A DNA stretch of 64,000 bases from positions 56,911-120,910 of the forward strand of contig NZ_PQSS01000016.1 in assembly GCF_002920535.1 (NCBI RefSeq), written 5' to 3'. The notes beneath the pieces are model-generated. The model did not search any database. It had not been told where the DNA came from and saw only the letters and a program-made list of their open reading frames with translations. Shown one piece after another: positions 52,624 to 61,803 of the stretch (within the stretch, counting starts at the first letter, position 1; the number at the start of each line of letters is the position of its first letter). Made by a program: the position numbers and the translations under genes. Source of the DNA: Streptomyces sp. Ru71. Its GTDB lineage: Bacteria > Actinomycetota > Actinomycetes > Streptomycetales > Streptomycetaceae.

Positions 52624-54162
52624 TCACTGGCACTTCTGGCCCCGGTTGAGGCAGCTGGCGATCTTGCTGTTCAGGCCGGCCGACATCACGTTGATGAAGT
52701 CGTCGTGGTCCGTGATCGCCTTGTGCAGCTGCTCCGGGAAGCCGTCGACCGCGTAGGCGTTCTTCACCTGCCCGTTCTCGATCACCGGCGCCGGCACGTC
52801 GTACACCAGGCGCATGGTCAGCTGCGGGATCGCCTTGAAGCCGTTCTGGCAGCGGCCGTTCGCGTCGGCGAAGGCGACATGGGTGCGGTGGTTGGCGCTG
52901 TCGATGTTCTGGCCGTCCCAGCAGGACTGGAAGGCGAAGGTGCGCACCACGCTGCTGCCGTCGGGGCAGATCGGGTACTTGTCGGTCAGCTGCACCTTGT
53001 TCTCGAAGCCGGTGCAGCTCCAGTGCGCGTTGGCGTTGCCGGGGCCGTTGGTGAAGGCCTTGGCGTCACCGGTGATGATCCGCAGGAACTGCGGCATCGC
53101 GACGACCTTGCTGGTCGGGTTGCCGACGAACTTGATCTGCGCCTGCCGGGCCACCAGGATCTTGCCGACGTTGCCCTCCTTGCCGCCGCCGTCGTTGTTC
53201 TGGTCGAAGTCCTGGGTGCCGTCCTGCACCCGCACCACCGGCCAGTAGTACGACGACTTGTCCTGCTGGTTCTGGCAGGTCGTCTCGGCCCCGGCGAAGG
53301 TGTCGTTGTTGGCGAAGGCGTCGTTCGACTGGTTGCCGACGTAGTCGTGCAGGTGGTGGGCGCCGTTCTTGACGCCCGGGGCCACGATGACGTTGTCGGT
53401 GTTGTGGTTGCCGTTGGCGTTCACACCGCAGCGGGTGACGAAGACGCCGGTGGAGGCGTTGCGGCCGTTGCGCGGCTTGGCGGGGACGTTCGGCTGGACC
53501 GTGGTGATGTCGACGAAGTCGGCGGCGGAGGGGCCGTTGCCGGCCTGGCCCTGGTTGTTCTGGCCGCCCTGCTGCTGACCGCCGTTGTCCTGGCCGCCCT
53601 GCTGCTGGCCGTCTCCGTTCTGCCCGTTCTGCTGCTGGCCGTCTCCGTTCTGGCCGTCGCCGTTCTGGCCGTCGGTGGTCTGCGGCTGGTCGGCGGGGCT
53701 GGCGGTGCAGCCGGCGAGGTCGTCCAGGCGGTCGGGGGCGTTGCCGCCGACCCGGTTGATCTCCAGCTGGATGCGGTCGATGATCGCCTGCCGCCGGTCC
53801 TTGAGCGGCTGCAGGATCGAGTTCTGCACGAAGCTCGCGTCCTGGGCCTGCGCGTCCCGCGTGGTCGCCAGCCGCTGGTAGGCGTCGGTGATCTGGCGGT
53901 CCAGGTTCGCCAGTTCACCGTCCACCTCGGTGCGCGCCTGGCCCGGCACGTCCGTGAGCTGCTGGCCGACGTCCGGACAGGAGATCGTCGCCACCTGGGC
54001 GGAGGCGGACTTCGTGCGGCTCTGCCAGGAGTCGTGCGACTCGTGGGCCGACGCGTAGAAGTTCGCCCACAGCAGCCCGCCCCCGCCGAGCGCTAGGGCC
54101 GCCGAAGCGGCCACGGCCTTGGTGGCCATCGACGAACGGCGTTTTCGTGTGTTGCGTCCCAT
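52624..54162 (-). CDS. Secreted DUF1996 protein with Gln/Gly/Asn-rich linker
   Basis: 512 residues. Signal or anchor 12-35, helical stalk (about 60-150: [21 protein letters not shown]), one Cys, a low-complexity NGDGQQ linker (about 165-212), then the DUF1996 domain ([47 protein letters not shown]). DUF1996 proteins are secreted and found mainly in fungi and actinobacteria; function unknown. The His-rich core and the fold suggest carbohydrate or metal binding. Shares stalk-plus-linker design with the gene at 59914. Confidence 0.85.
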   Translation of the reverse strand: MGRNTRKRRSSMATKAVAASAALALGGGGLLWANFYASAHESHDSWQSRTKSASAQVATISCPDVGQQLTDVPGQARTEVDGELANLDRQITDAYQRLATTRDAQAQDASFVQNSILQPLKDRRQAIIDRIQLEINRVGGNAPDRLDDLAGCTASPADQPQTTDGQNGDGQNGDGQQQNGQNGDGQQQGGQDNGGQQQGGQNNQGQAGNGPSAADFVDITTVQPNVPAKPRNGRNASTGVFVTRCGVNANGNHNTDNVIVAPGVKNGAHHLHDYVGNQSNDAFANNDTFAGAETTCQNQQDKSSYYWPVVRVQDGTQDFDQNNDGGGKEGNVGKILVARQAQIKFVGNPTSKVVAMPQFLRIITGDAKAFTNGPGNANAHWSCTGFENKVQLTDKYPICPDGSSVVRTFAFQSCWDGQNIDSANHRTHVAFADANGRCQNGFKAIPQLTMRLVYDVPAPVIENGQVKNAYAVDGFPEQLHKAITDHDDFINVMSAGLNSKIASCLNRGQKCQ

Positions 54163-54294
54163 GGAACTCCTCTGACTTCCTTGCGGGGCTTGCGGGGCGG
54201 CAGCGAGGCGCCCGAAGGGTGAAAACGGCGCCCTCTGATACGCGAGTGGCCGCGGATGTGTTCAAAGCCCCGGGGAAATCAGCGGAGTTACCGG

Positions 54295-55305
54295 TCAGGC
54301 CGGGTGCGTGGTGCCGAGCACCTTCGCCTCGACCTCCGGGTCCAGCCCCTTGGCCGTGCGGTCCGGGCGCATGGGAGCCACACCGCCGAGATCGCGCAGC
54401 CAGCGCCAGGTGTCGGCGACGGTCTCCCCGACCGGCCGGCAGCGCAGGCCCGTGGCGAGGGCCCGGGAGACGTCCGCTGCGTGCAGCGCGTCGTGCAGGT
54501 CGCCGTCCGGCGGCACCCACACCGGCAGCTGGGTCCACGGCTCGATGCCCGCGTCGAGGATCGTGCCGGGGTCGGTCCAGCGCAGCTCGGCCGGTCCCGA
54601 GGTGGCCCGCACACAGGACTCCAGCAAGGTGGCCATGGTGGCGTGGCCTTGGGGGCTGATCAGGTTGTACGGTCCGCTCAGCTCCTGCTCCACGGCCCCG
54701 AGCGTCCACTCGGCGAGGTCGCGGACGTCGATGTACTGCAGGGGCAGCTCGCGGGGGCCGGGGGCGAGCACCGGGCCGCCGCGGGCGATCCGGTTCAGCC
54801 ACCACGGCAGCCGGCCGACGTTCTCGTACGGTCCGAGGATGAGACCGCAGCGCACCAGCAGCGAGCGGTCCGCGCCGAACTCCGCGGCGGCGGCCAGCTC
54901 ACCGCCCCGCTTGTCGCGGGCGTAGTCGGTCTGCCCGGCGTCGGCGGACGCGCCGTCGACGAGCGTCGCGTCCTCCCCGTATCCGGCGGGCCGTGGATAG
55001 GCGTACACCGAGCAGCTGGAGACGTACACGTACCGCGGGACGCGGTCCCGCAGCAGCCGCGCCGCGTCCCGCACCGCCCGGGGCGCCGCCGACCAGGTGT
55101 CGACGACGGCGTCCCAGGTGCCGTCCGCCTCCGCCAGGGCGGCGAGGCCGTCGGGGGAGGTGCGGTCGCCGTGCAGGGACCGCGCCCCGGCCGGGGCCGT
55201 ATGCCGGCCCCGGTGGAAGACGGTCACCTCCCAGCCCCGGCCGAGGGCCGCCTCGACCACGGCCCGCCCCACGAACTCCGTACCGCCCAGCACCAGAAGT
55301 CTCAT
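54295..55305 (-). CDS. NAD-dependent epimerase/dehydratase (extended SDR)
   Basis: 336 residues. Rossmann start MRLLVLGGTEFVGRAVVEAAL with GxxGxxG, catalytic-type VYVSSCSVYAYP and YARDKRGGE (Tyr-x3-Lys), and a C-terminal substrate domain. Resembles plant CSP41-like or reductase-type extended SDRs of actinobacteria. The substrate is not evident and neighbours give no pathway. Start at 55305 directly begins the Rossmann strand. Confidence 0.87.
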   Translation of the reverse strand: MRLLVLGGTEFVGRAVVEAALGRGWEVTVFHRGRHTAPAGARSLHGDRTSPDGLAALAEADGTWDAVVDTWSAAPRAVRDAARLLRDRVPRYVYVSSCSVYAYPRPAGYGEDATLVDGASADAGQTDYARDKRGGELAAAAEFGADRSLLVRCGLILGPYENVGRLPWWLNRIARGGPVLAPGPRELPLQYIDVRDLAEWTLGAVEQELSGPYNLISPQGHATMATLLESCVRATSGPAELRWTDPGTILDAGIEPWTQLPVWVPPDGDLHDALHAADVSRALATGLRCRPVGETVADTWRWLRDLGGVAPMRPDRTAKGLDPEVEAKVLGTTHPA

Positions 55306-55366
55306 ACCGCCGACTGTGCCGGACGCGGAGGCGGGGCGGAACCGCGCTCTGCCGGAGGCAGAACGG

Positions 55367-55963
55367 TCAGCGGCCGGTGGGCGGCGCGTACTTGTAGCCG
55401 ACGCGGCGCACCGTCTGGATCGCCTTGCGGTGCTCGGCGCCCAGCTTGCGGCGCAGGCGGGCGACGTGGACGTCGACGGTACGGCCGTCGCCCACGTGGC
55501 CGTAGCCCCACACCGTGGTGACCAGCTGGTCGCGGGTGTGCACCCGGTGCGGATTGGCCACCAGATGCGCGAGCAGCTCGAACTCCAGGTAGGTCAGGTC
55601 GAGTTCACGCCCCTCGACCCAGGCGGTGCGCCGCACGGTGTCGATCCGCACCAGCGGCTCGTCCGCGTCGGGACCGGCCTGCTGCTCCGGCTGCTCGGGC
55701 TGGTCCGGGACGGCCACCGGCAGGAACGGCGGCTGCTGGTCGGCCGGGACGAGCACCAGGTAGCCGACCATCGGCGGCCGGCCGGGCAGCGTGGGCAGGG
55801 CGTGCTGCGGGGCCGGCAGCCAGGTGGCGCCCGGCGGCAGGAAGTCCGCGACGTCGACGACCTCGTCCCGGTCGACGGCTCGCAGCCGGTGGCGGGCGGC
55901 CGGGACCGGGGCGGGGGAGGGGGCGGGCAGGGTGGCGGTGCTGAGGGAACGAGTGGTCGCCAT
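55367..55963 (-). CDS. Orphan OmpR/PhoB-type winged-helix regulator without receiver domain
   Basis: 198 residues. The first about 100 residues are Pro/Ala-rich and lack the Asp/Lys pattern of a receiver. The C-terminal half is a complete OmpR-type DNA-binding domain (LDLTYLEFELLAHLVANP, TRDQLVTTVWGYGHVGDGRTVDVHVARLRRKLG, IQTVRRVGYKY). No histidine kinase is near. Probably a non-phosphorylated regulator common in Streptomyces. Start ATG at 55963. Confidence 0.88.
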   Translation of the reverse strand: MATTRSLSTATLPAPSPAPVPAARHRLRAVDRDEVVDVADFLPPGATWLPAPQHALPTLPGRPPMVGYLVLVPADQQPPFLPVAVPDQPEQPEQQAGPDADEPLVRIDTVRRTAWVEGRELDLTYLEFELLAHLVANPHRVHTRDQLVTTVWGYGHVGDGRTVDVHVARLRRKLGAEHRKAIQTVRRVGYKYAPPTGR

Positions 55964-56217
55964 GAGAGGTCAGCTCTTTCGCGCGAGAGGTCCGTCGAGG
56001 GAAGACGTTCGATGCGCGCGGGCCGAAGGCCGGGAACCAGGGCGTTCGAAGCCGTGGACGGTTTTAGAGGGCCGGCGCGTTCACCGCGCGGCAACACACC
56101 CGGTCGAAGTCGTGGTGCTGACGGGAAGGCCAGAACGGCTCCAGGTCATCGCGACCTGTCGCTGCGTACGTTCTCAAGCCTGCCATGCTCCCATTGAAGC
56201 AGACACCCCGGCGTCTT

Positions 56218-57135
56218 TCACCCCACCAGGCGTCTGCGCCATAGCAGCGGCGTGACCTCGACGGCCCGGCCCGGGTCGCCGTCCCAGTCGGTGGACAGCC
56301 CGGCCGCCTGAAGCGCCGTGACGACCTCCCGGCCGATCGCCGCCGTGGTCTCCTCCGAACCGTCGAACCCGCCGTAGTACAGGGACAGTCCGTGCCCCTC
56401 GGCGGCGGCGCGGGTGCCCTGGTGGTGGAAGAACACGAACCCCCGGGTCTTCTCCGGCTCCCGCACCTCGCCCCCGATCTCCGCCATGCCGCAGCTGTGG
56501 CAGCAGGTGAAGTCCTCCCGGGCGACGATGCCGTCCCGCTCCAGCGCGGCGAACGCCTCCGTCAGGCGGTCCGGGTCGGTGGGCCCGCTCCAGCCCTCCT
56601 GCTCGGCGACCCGCTCCAGCCACAGCCGCTCGACGATCTGCTGTGCCTGAGCCGTGGAGACGGCGTCCTCCATCAGGTAGACGGTCTCCTGGACGAGGCG
56701 CTGGATGCCCAGATACCCGTCGGCGAGCATCTCCCGGACATGCTCCTCCGCCCGCGCGGCGACCTCCGGGTCGAGCGGCGGGACCTCCTCGCGCGGTCCC
56801 ACCTCGATCGGCACCCACTCCACGCCCGCGTCCCAGCCGGGCTCCCGCCGGGCCCAGCCGGTCAGCAGACGGGCCACCCGCTCGGGGTCGGTGAGGTCCG
56901 CACCGAAGAACGCGTCCCACCCGCGCCGGTGTTCGAGCCGCCAGCCACCGCCCGTCTCGTGCCACACCTGCGCGAACTCCAGTGGCAGGTCCGGTATCCG
57001 CTGCACCACGATCCAGCGGTCACCGGGCTCGCCGACGCGGTGCACCAGGTCGCGCAGCCCGTCCGCGGACGGCCGCAGAAGTGTGTCGCCGTACTCCGTC
57101 TCGGCCTTGACGGCCAGGTCCCCGTCGATCTCCAT
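56218..57135 (-). CDS. Conserved actinobacterial protein, unknown (DUF6891-like)
   Basis: 305 residues, no export signal. Acidic N-terminal half, then EETVYLMEDAVSTAQAQQIVERLW and a likely zinc or redox motif DFTCCHSCGMAEIGGE, followed by GFVFFHHQGTRAAAEGHGLSLYYGGF. The C-terminal part resembles DUF6891 as I remember it. GAGG lies four bases before the ATG at 57135. Transcribed after glnII on the same strand but separated by a terminator. Confidence 0.7.
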   Translation of the reverse strand: MEIDGDLAVKAETEYGDTLLRPSADGLRDLVHRVGEPGDRWIVVQRIPDLPLEFAQVWHETGGGWRLEHRRGWDAFFGADLTDPERVARLLTGWARREPGWDAGVEWVPIEVGPREEVPPLDPEVAARAEEHVREMLADGYLGIQRLVQETVYLMEDAVSTAQAQQIVERLWLERVAEQEGWSGPTDPDRLTEAFAALERDGIVAREDFTCCHSCGMAEIGGEVREPEKTRGFVFFHHQGTRAAAEGHGLSLYYGGFDGSEETTAAIGREVVTALQAAGLSTDWDGDPGRAVEVTPLLWRRRLVG

Positions 57136-57168
57136 GTCCTCACGATGACATGCCCCACTGACAACGCG

Positions 57169-57199
57169 AGGGGCGCCCACCGCGACGGTGGACGCCCCT
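57169..57199 (-). terminator. Terminator of glnII
   Basis: 13-bp stem (57169-57181 with 57187-57199) with one mismatch and a 5-base loop, 20 bp after the glnII stop. Confidence 0.75.
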
Positions 57200-57218
57200 G
57201 AGGCGCATACGGGGTGGA

Positions 57219-58250
57219 TCAGACCTGGCCGGCCTTCTCCAGCGCCGCGCAGCAGGTGTCGACGAGCAGGCGCGTCACCACGTACGGGTCGACGTTGGCG
57301 TTGGGACGGCGGTCCTCGATGTAGCCCTTGCCGTCCTTCTCGACCTGCCACGGGATGCGGACCGAGGCGCCGCGGTCGGAGACGCCGTAGGAGTACTTGT
57401 CCCACGGGGCGGTCTCGTGCAGGCCGGTCAGGCGGTCGTCGATGCCGGCGCCGTAGTTCTTGACGTGGTCGAGCGGCTTGGAGCCCTCACCGAGCGCCTC
57501 GCAGGCGGTGATGATCGCGTCGTAGCCCTCGCGCATCGCCTTGGTGGAGAAGTTGGTGTGCGCGCCGGCGCCGTTCCAGTCGCCCTTGACCGGCTTGGGG
57601 TCCAGGGTGGCGGAGATGTCGAAGTCCTCGGCGGTGCGGTACAGCAGCCAGCGGGCCACCCACAGCTGGTCGGAGACCTCCAGCGGGGCGAGCGGGCCGA
57701 CCTGGAACTCCCACTGGCCGGGCATGACCTCGGCGTTGATGCCGGAGATGCCCAGGCCCGCCTTCAGGCAGTTGTCCAGGTGCGCCTCGACGACGTCACG
57801 GCCGAAGATCTCGTCGGCGCCGACACCGCAGTAGTAGCCGCCCTGCGGGGCCGGGAAGCCGCCCTTGGGGAAGCCGAGCGGGTAGCCGTCCTTGAAGAAG
57901 GTGTACTCCTGCTCGATGCCGAAGATCGGCTCCTGCGCCGCGAACCGCTCCGCGACCTCGGCCAGCGCGGCACGGGTGTTGGACTCGTGCGGCGTCATGT
58001 CGATGTTCAGGACCTCGCACAGCACGAGGATGTCGTCGCCGCCGCGGATCGGGTCCGGGCAGGTGAAGACCGGCTTGAGCACACGGTCCGAGGAGTGGCC
58101 CTTGGCCTGGTTGGTGGAGGAGCCGTCGAAGCCCCAGATCGGCAGCGCGTCCAGGCCGGCCGGGGAGCCCGGGATGATCTTCGTCTTGGAACGGAGCTTG
58201 GCCGTCGGCTCGGTGCCGTCGATCCAGATGTACTCAGCCTTGAAGGTCAT
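57219..58250 (-). CDS. glnII: Glutamine synthetase II
   Basis: 343 residues, the eukaryote-like heat-labile GS of Streptomyces; condenses glutamate and ammonium with ATP. Motifs are WGFDGSSTNQAKGHSSD, FGIEQEYTFF, CGVGADEIFGRDVVE, NAEVMPGQWEFQVGP, NGAGAHTNFST and RGASVRIPW. GSII is not adenylylated by GlnE and is normally controlled by GlnR. The start MTFKAEY at 58250 has GAAGGA ten bases upstream and matches the known 343-residue protein. A GlnR-box-like repeat lies upstream. Confidence 0.97.
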   Translation of the reverse strand: MTFKAEYIWIDGTEPTAKLRSKTKIIPGSPAGLDALPIWGFDGSSTNQAKGHSSDRVLKPVFTCPDPIRGGDDILVLCEVLNIDMTPHESNTRAALAEVAERFAAQEPIFGIEQEYTFFKDGYPLGFPKGGFPAPQGGYYCGVGADEIFGRDVVEAHLDNCLKAGLGISGINAEVMPGQWEFQVGPLAPLEVSDQLWVARWLLYRTAEDFDISATLDPKPVKGDWNGAGAHTNFSTKAMREGYDAIITACEALGEGSKPLDHVKNYGAGIDDRLTGLHETAPWDKYSYGVSDRGASVRIPWQVEKDGKGYIEDRRPNANVDPYVVTRLLVDTCCAALEKAGQV

Positions 58251-58371
58251 CGGGGCCACATCCTTCGGGGTGGGTCAGGCGCACTGCGGGTGCTGCGGCG
58301 CTGCGGCACTGGGGCGCCGCGGTTGATGTCGGCAGCCTGTCAACAGGCGATTTCCCGTCGATTGCTCGAAT

Positions 58372-58387
58372 GTGAACCCCGTGTTAC
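58372..58387 (-). promoter_or_regulatory. Putative GlnR box upstream of glnII
   Basis: On the minus strand GTAAC-N6-TTCAC, roughly the GlnR half-site pair gTnAC-n6-GaAAc, about 120 bp before the start, with GCAAT/GGAAAT-type boxes following. Imperfect. Confidence 0.4.
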
Positions 58388-58503
58388 CTGGGGGTGGTGT
58401 GGCGCGTCTCACGTGGTGAGGGCGGGGCCCGGCGCGGAGAGCGGCCGCCGTGGCGGGGCGGAGCCGTCCGTGCCGTGTCTCGTATGCGATGCGGTTGGGC
58501 CGG

Positions 58504-58950
58504 TTAGCCGGTGCCGGCCGCCGCGTCCCGCACGCCCGTGAGGAAGCCGCGGATCGCCGCCCGCTCGCCCTCGTCGTAGCCGCGCAGCAGCTCCACGGTC
58601 CGGGCGATGAGCGGTCCGAAGAAGGCCTGGCCCAGCTCCACGGCCCGCTCGTCCACCTCGACGACCACGCGGCGCCGGTCGTCGCGCCCCCGGGTGCGGC
58701 GCACATGCCCGCCCCGCTCCAGCCGGTCGAGCAGGGCCGTGGTCCCGGCCGAGTTGAGCCCGAGAGCGCTGCCCAGGCGTCCGGCCGTCATCTCCTCGCC
58801 CGCCCGCGCGGCGTCCAGCAGCGCGATCAGCGCGCGCACGTCGGTGGTGTGCATGCCGTGCAGCTGGGCGAAGCGGGCGCTGTGCAGCCCCAGCTCGACG
58901 GCCACCGCGCGCAGCAGATGGACGATCTCCATCTCGGGTCCCTGGGACAT
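58504..58950 (-). CDS. MarR-family regulator
   Basis: 148 residues. Winged helix MTAGRLGSALGLNSAGTTALLDRLERGGHVRRTRGRDDRRRVVVEV with the conserved wing DDRRR, flanked by dimer helices. Divergent from the alpha/beta-hydrolase gene with a perfect 8-1-8 palindrome between them, so it likely represses that gene and itself. Start ATG at 58950. Confidence 0.9.
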   Translation of the reverse strand: MSQGPEMEIVHLLRAVAVELGLHSARFAQLHGMHTTDVRALIALLDAARAGEEMTAGRLGSALGLNSAGTTALLDRLERGGHVRRTRGRDDRRRVVVEVDERAVELGQAFFGPLIARTVELLRGYDEGERAAIRGFLTGVRDAAAGTG

Positions 58951-58986
58951 CTCGGCCGGCCTCCGCTATCGTCTCGCTCGGCAAGA

Positions 58987-59003
58987 ATCTCGCTGAGCGA
59001 GAT
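58987..59003. promoter_or_regulatory. MarR operator between divergent genes
   Basis: ATCTCGCT-G-AGCGAGAT, perfect, 37 bp from the MarR start and 24 bp from the hydrolase start, with another TCTCGCT half-site about 15 bp further left. Confidence 0.75.
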
Positions 59004-59026
59004 AATAGCGAAGGGGGAAAGACACG

Positions 59027-59890
59027 GTGACGAGCGCACGGTTCGACTCCGAGGGATTCCGGGCGGCGTACGACACGGTCATGGCGAAGTGGCCGGCCGA
59101 CCGGGAGACGGCCCTGGTGCCCACCCCGTACGGCACGGCCTACGTCAACGTCTGCGGCCCGCGCGACGCGCCCCCGCTGCTGCTCCTGCCCGGCGGCGGG
59201 GGCGCGACCTCGGCCTCCTGGTACGCCCAGACCGCCGAGCTGGCCCGGACCCGGCGCGTGTACGCCGTCGACCTGCCCGGCGCCCCCGGCCGCAGCGAGG
59301 TGCCCTCCGGCCGCCGCCCCCGCACGGCCGCCGACCTCTGCGACTGGCTCCAGGCGCTGCTGGACGGCCTCGGTGCGCCCGCTTCGGTCGACCTCGGCGC
59401 CCACTCCTACGGCGCCTGGATCGCCGTCCACTTCGCCCTGCGCGCGCCCCACCGGGTGCGCCGCCTGTTCCTCCTGGACCCGACCCAGTGCTTCGCCGGG
59501 TACAAGGCGGCGTACCTGCTGCACGCGCTGCCGATGCTGCTGCGTCCCGCGCCCCGCCGCACCCGGGCCTTCCTGGCGTGGGAGACCCGGGGGGCCGCCC
59601 TGGACCCGGACTGGCTGAGGTTGCAGGAGGCGGCCACCGGCTTCCCCTCCGTCAAGCCGGTGACCAGCCCCCGCCCGGCGCCCGAGGCGCTGCGGGGCCT
59701 GGACATGCCGGTCCTGCTGCTCGTGGCCGCGAACAGCGGGACCCATGACCCGGCCGAGGTGGCGGCCCGGGCGGCGGCGCTGCTGCCGCGGGCGGACGTG
59801 GAGGTCGTACCGGATGTCTCCCACCACGCGCTGCCGCATGCCGCGCCCCCGCACCTGGGCCGCCGCCTCAGCGGGTTCCTGAGCGACTGA
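59027..59890 (+). CDS. Alpha/beta-fold hydrolase
   Basis: 287 residues from GTG, preceded by AAGGGGGAA. Alpha/beta hydrolase core: oxyanion loop LLLPGGGGATSASW, nucleophile Ser in GAHSYGAW (about 126), Asp in AANSGTHDPAE region, His in DVSHHALP near the end. Cytoplasmic. Divergent from the MarR gene that probably controls it, suggesting a xenobiotic or ester substrate. Confidence 0.87.
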   Translation: MTSARFDSEGFRAAYDTVMAKWPADRETALVPTPYGTAYVNVCGPRDAPPLLLLPGGGGATSASWYAQTAELARTRRVYAVDLPGAPGRSEVPSGRRPRTAADLCDWLQALLDGLGAPASVDLGAHSYGAWIAVHFALRAPHRVRRLFLLDPTQCFAGYKAAYLLHALPMLLRPAPRRTRAFLAWETRGAALDPDWLRLQEAATGFPSVKPVTSPRPAPEALRGLDMPVLLLVAANSGTHDPAEVAARAAALLPRADVEVVPDVSHHALPHAAPPHLGRRLSGFLSD

Positions 59891-59913
59891 AGCGACGGGT
59901 CGGTTCTACGGCC

Positions 59914-60609
59914 TCACCCCACCTTCTCGATCACGGCCCGGCGGATCAGGAACTTGCCGGGCTCACGCACCTGTTCGAAGGCCGCGTTGTTCAGCAGGAC
60001 GCAGCTGCCGGAGACCGAGGTCACCTCGACCGTCGTGGACTTGTTGTTGTCCAGGTTGGTGACCTTCAGCTTCGTCCCCGCCGGGAACTGGTTGCTGGAC
60101 GCGGCCGGGGCACCGCCCTCGCCGGAGAGCGTCACGGTCGAGCCCTTGCACACCTGCTGACCCGAGGCCGCGGCACCGCCGGCGTCGTTTCCCGCGCCGG
60201 CGGCCTGCGAGGGCGACGCCGACTGCTGTCCCGCCTGCTGCCCGTCCTGGCCCTGCTGCCCGGCCTGCTGTCCGTTCTGCCCGGCTTGGGAGTCCTGAGC
60301 CGACTCCCCGACCGTGCACCCGGACGCCGCCTGCTTGCGCTTGATCTCCTCGATGACCGCCTGGCGGTTGGCGATCCGCGCCTCCGACTGGGCGTCGGGG
60401 TTGGCCCGTTGGCCGTCGATGAACTTCTGGTTGTTGCCGAGGGCGGTGGCGAGCCCCTGACAGACGCCCGAGTCGGCGGACAGGGCCCGCGGCGGCGGGG
60501 AGGCGTTCGAGGTGCTCGCCATGGCGAAGGCACCGCCGCCGGCCACCGCCGCGGCACTGACCAGCAGTGCGAGCTTCTTCTTCGTGCTGAGCGTTCTCCT
60601 GCGCGACAT
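59914..60609 (-). CDS. Secreted protein with helical stalk and Gln/Gly-rich linker
   Basis: 231 residues. Basic N-terminus and export helix (about 11-32), helical segment (QGLATALGNNQKFIDG, EARIANRQAVIEEIKRKQ) with Cys before and after, a Gln/Gly/Asp linker (about 100-135), then an about 85-residue strand-rich domain (GTKLKVTNLDNNKSTTVEVTS) with two Cys. Its C-terminus resembles double-psi/RlpA-like barrels, a weak guess. Same layout as the DUF1996 protein. Start at 60609. Confidence 0.75.
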   Translation of the reverse strand: MSRRRTLSTKKKLALLVSAAAVAGGGAFAMASTSNASPPPRALSADSGVCQGLATALGNNQKFIDGQRANPDAQSEARIANRQAVIEEIKRKQAASGCTVGESAQDSQAGQNGQQAGQQGQDGQQAGQQSASPSQAAGAGNDAGGAAASGQQVCKGSTVTLSGEGGAPAASSNQFPAGTKLKVTNLDNNKSTTVEVTSVSGSCVLLNNAAFEQVREPGKFLIRRAVIEKVG

Positions 60610-60727
60610 GCGCGCCTCCTGAAGAGGTAGGGGAGCGTACGCCGCTATGTACGAGATACCGAACGGAGTTACTCAGCAGTCACGGAGTCCGGTGAAGTGG
60701 CCTGCGTCACACTGGACTTGGGCCGCC

Positions 60728-61087
60728 TCACCGGGACAGCGCGTCCCGTACGGCGTCCTCCGTGCGGCCCACCACGGCCGTGCCGTCGTCCGCCGTGATA
60801 ATGGGGCGCTGGATCAGCTTCGGGTACTCGGACAGGGCCTTGATCCAGCGGTCCCGGGCGGAGTCGTCCTTCGGCCAGTCCTTCAGGCCGAGCTCCTTGG
60901 CCTCCGCCTCCCCGGTGCGGGTGATGTCCCACGGCTCCAGGTTCAGCCGCTCCAGTACGGCCCTGATCTCGTCCTCGCTCGGCACGTCCTCCAGGTAGCG
61001 GCGGACGGTGTACTCGGCGCCCTCGGCGTCGAGCAGGCTGATGGCGCTGCGGCACTTGGAGCAGGCCGGGTTGATCCAGATTTCCAT
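60728..61087 (-). CDS. ArsC/Spx-family thioredoxin-fold protein
   Basis: 119 residues. MEIWINPACSKCRSAISLL gives the Cys-x2-Cys active site; YLEDVPSEDEIRAVLERL and IQRPIITADDG (Arg-Pro-Ile of the ArsC triad) follow. Annotated in most genomes as arsenate reductase family, but without other ars genes here the substrate is uncertain. Start at 61087. Confidence 0.87.
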   Translation of the reverse strand: MEIWINPACSKCRSAISLLDAEGAEYTVRRYLEDVPSEDEIRAVLERLNLEPWDITRTGEAEAKELGLKDWPKDDSARDRWIKALSEYPKLIQRPIITADDGTAVVGRTEDAVRDALSR

Positions 61088-61379
61088 GGCGCCCACGCTA
61101 CCCGGCGCAGCCGGTAGCGCCACGGGGGAGCGGGCCATGGCGGACGCCGTGCTGAGTGCGCTGGGGCGCTGACCCCGGGCAGGTTCTGTTCGAATTTCCG
61201 CCGTCTCACACGCCTCTGTCGACCCGGGGGTGACGCGGCGGCAATTCCCTTGCTCACCTGGGGCTTTCTGGGCTCGCACGGACCCGGCGATTGTCAGTGG
61301 CGGGCAGTAGAATTGACGCAGTGTTCGAGGGAATCGCCGGAACCCCCGGGGACGCCCTGACCGCGACAGGAGGATGCCT

Positions 61380-61706
61380 GTGCCCGCTGCCGCACTCCAC
61401 CCGAAGCCCGCCCGCAAGCCGTTGCCGACCCAGTCCACCGCGCAGCACCCCGTGCTGTTCGACTCGCCCTACGCGCCCATGACGAAGCGTCCGCTGCCGC
61501 CCGGCCGTCCGCGCGAGTGGTACATCACGCACAACCGGCGCCTGAAGGCGATGCGCCTGGCCATCGCCCTGCTGGACTCCGGTGTCCATGTGCCGGGCCA
61601 GGCCCGCGACGGGACGATACGCGGCATGGCGGAGACGATCGGCGTCCACCCGCCGTCCGACACGACGTGCCACATGGTGCGCGCGCTCATGCGCTACTGC
61701 CGGTGA
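61380..61706 (+). CDS. Small conserved protein, unknown
   Basis: 108 residues. The GTG at 61380 is chosen because AGGAGG ends six bases before it; the ATG at 61374 touches that site. A Pro-rich start is followed by a helical basic region (PREWYITHNRRLKAMRLAIALLDSG) and TIRGMAETIGVHPPSDTTCHMVRALMRYC, with two Cys. Not recognised. GATTGTC/AATTGACG sequence about 60 bp upstream may be its promoter. Confidence 0.65.
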   Translation: MPAAALHPKPARKPLPTQSTAQHPVLFDSPYAPMTKRPLPPGRPREWYITHNRRLKAMRLAIALLDSGVHVPGQARDGTIRGMAETIGVHPPSDTTCHMVRALMRYCR

Positions 61707-61760
61707 GACCGACCGCGCCGGTGCGCCGGTGACGCAGACCGATCCGGTGCGCCAGTGACC

Positions 61761-61798
61761 GACGCCGGGTGCCGCCCCCGAGGGCGGTGCCCGGCGTC
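61761..61798. terminator. Bidirectional terminator hairpin
   Basis: 17-bp arms (61761-61777 with 61782-61798), two mismatches, 4-base loop, between convergent genes. Confidence 0.8.
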
Positions 61799-61803
61799 GT
61801 CGG

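Noticed and set aside
52624..54162. Frameshift in the Gln/Gly-rich linker
   Set aside because: The frame stays open through the repeat and the DUF1996 domain follows in the same frame.
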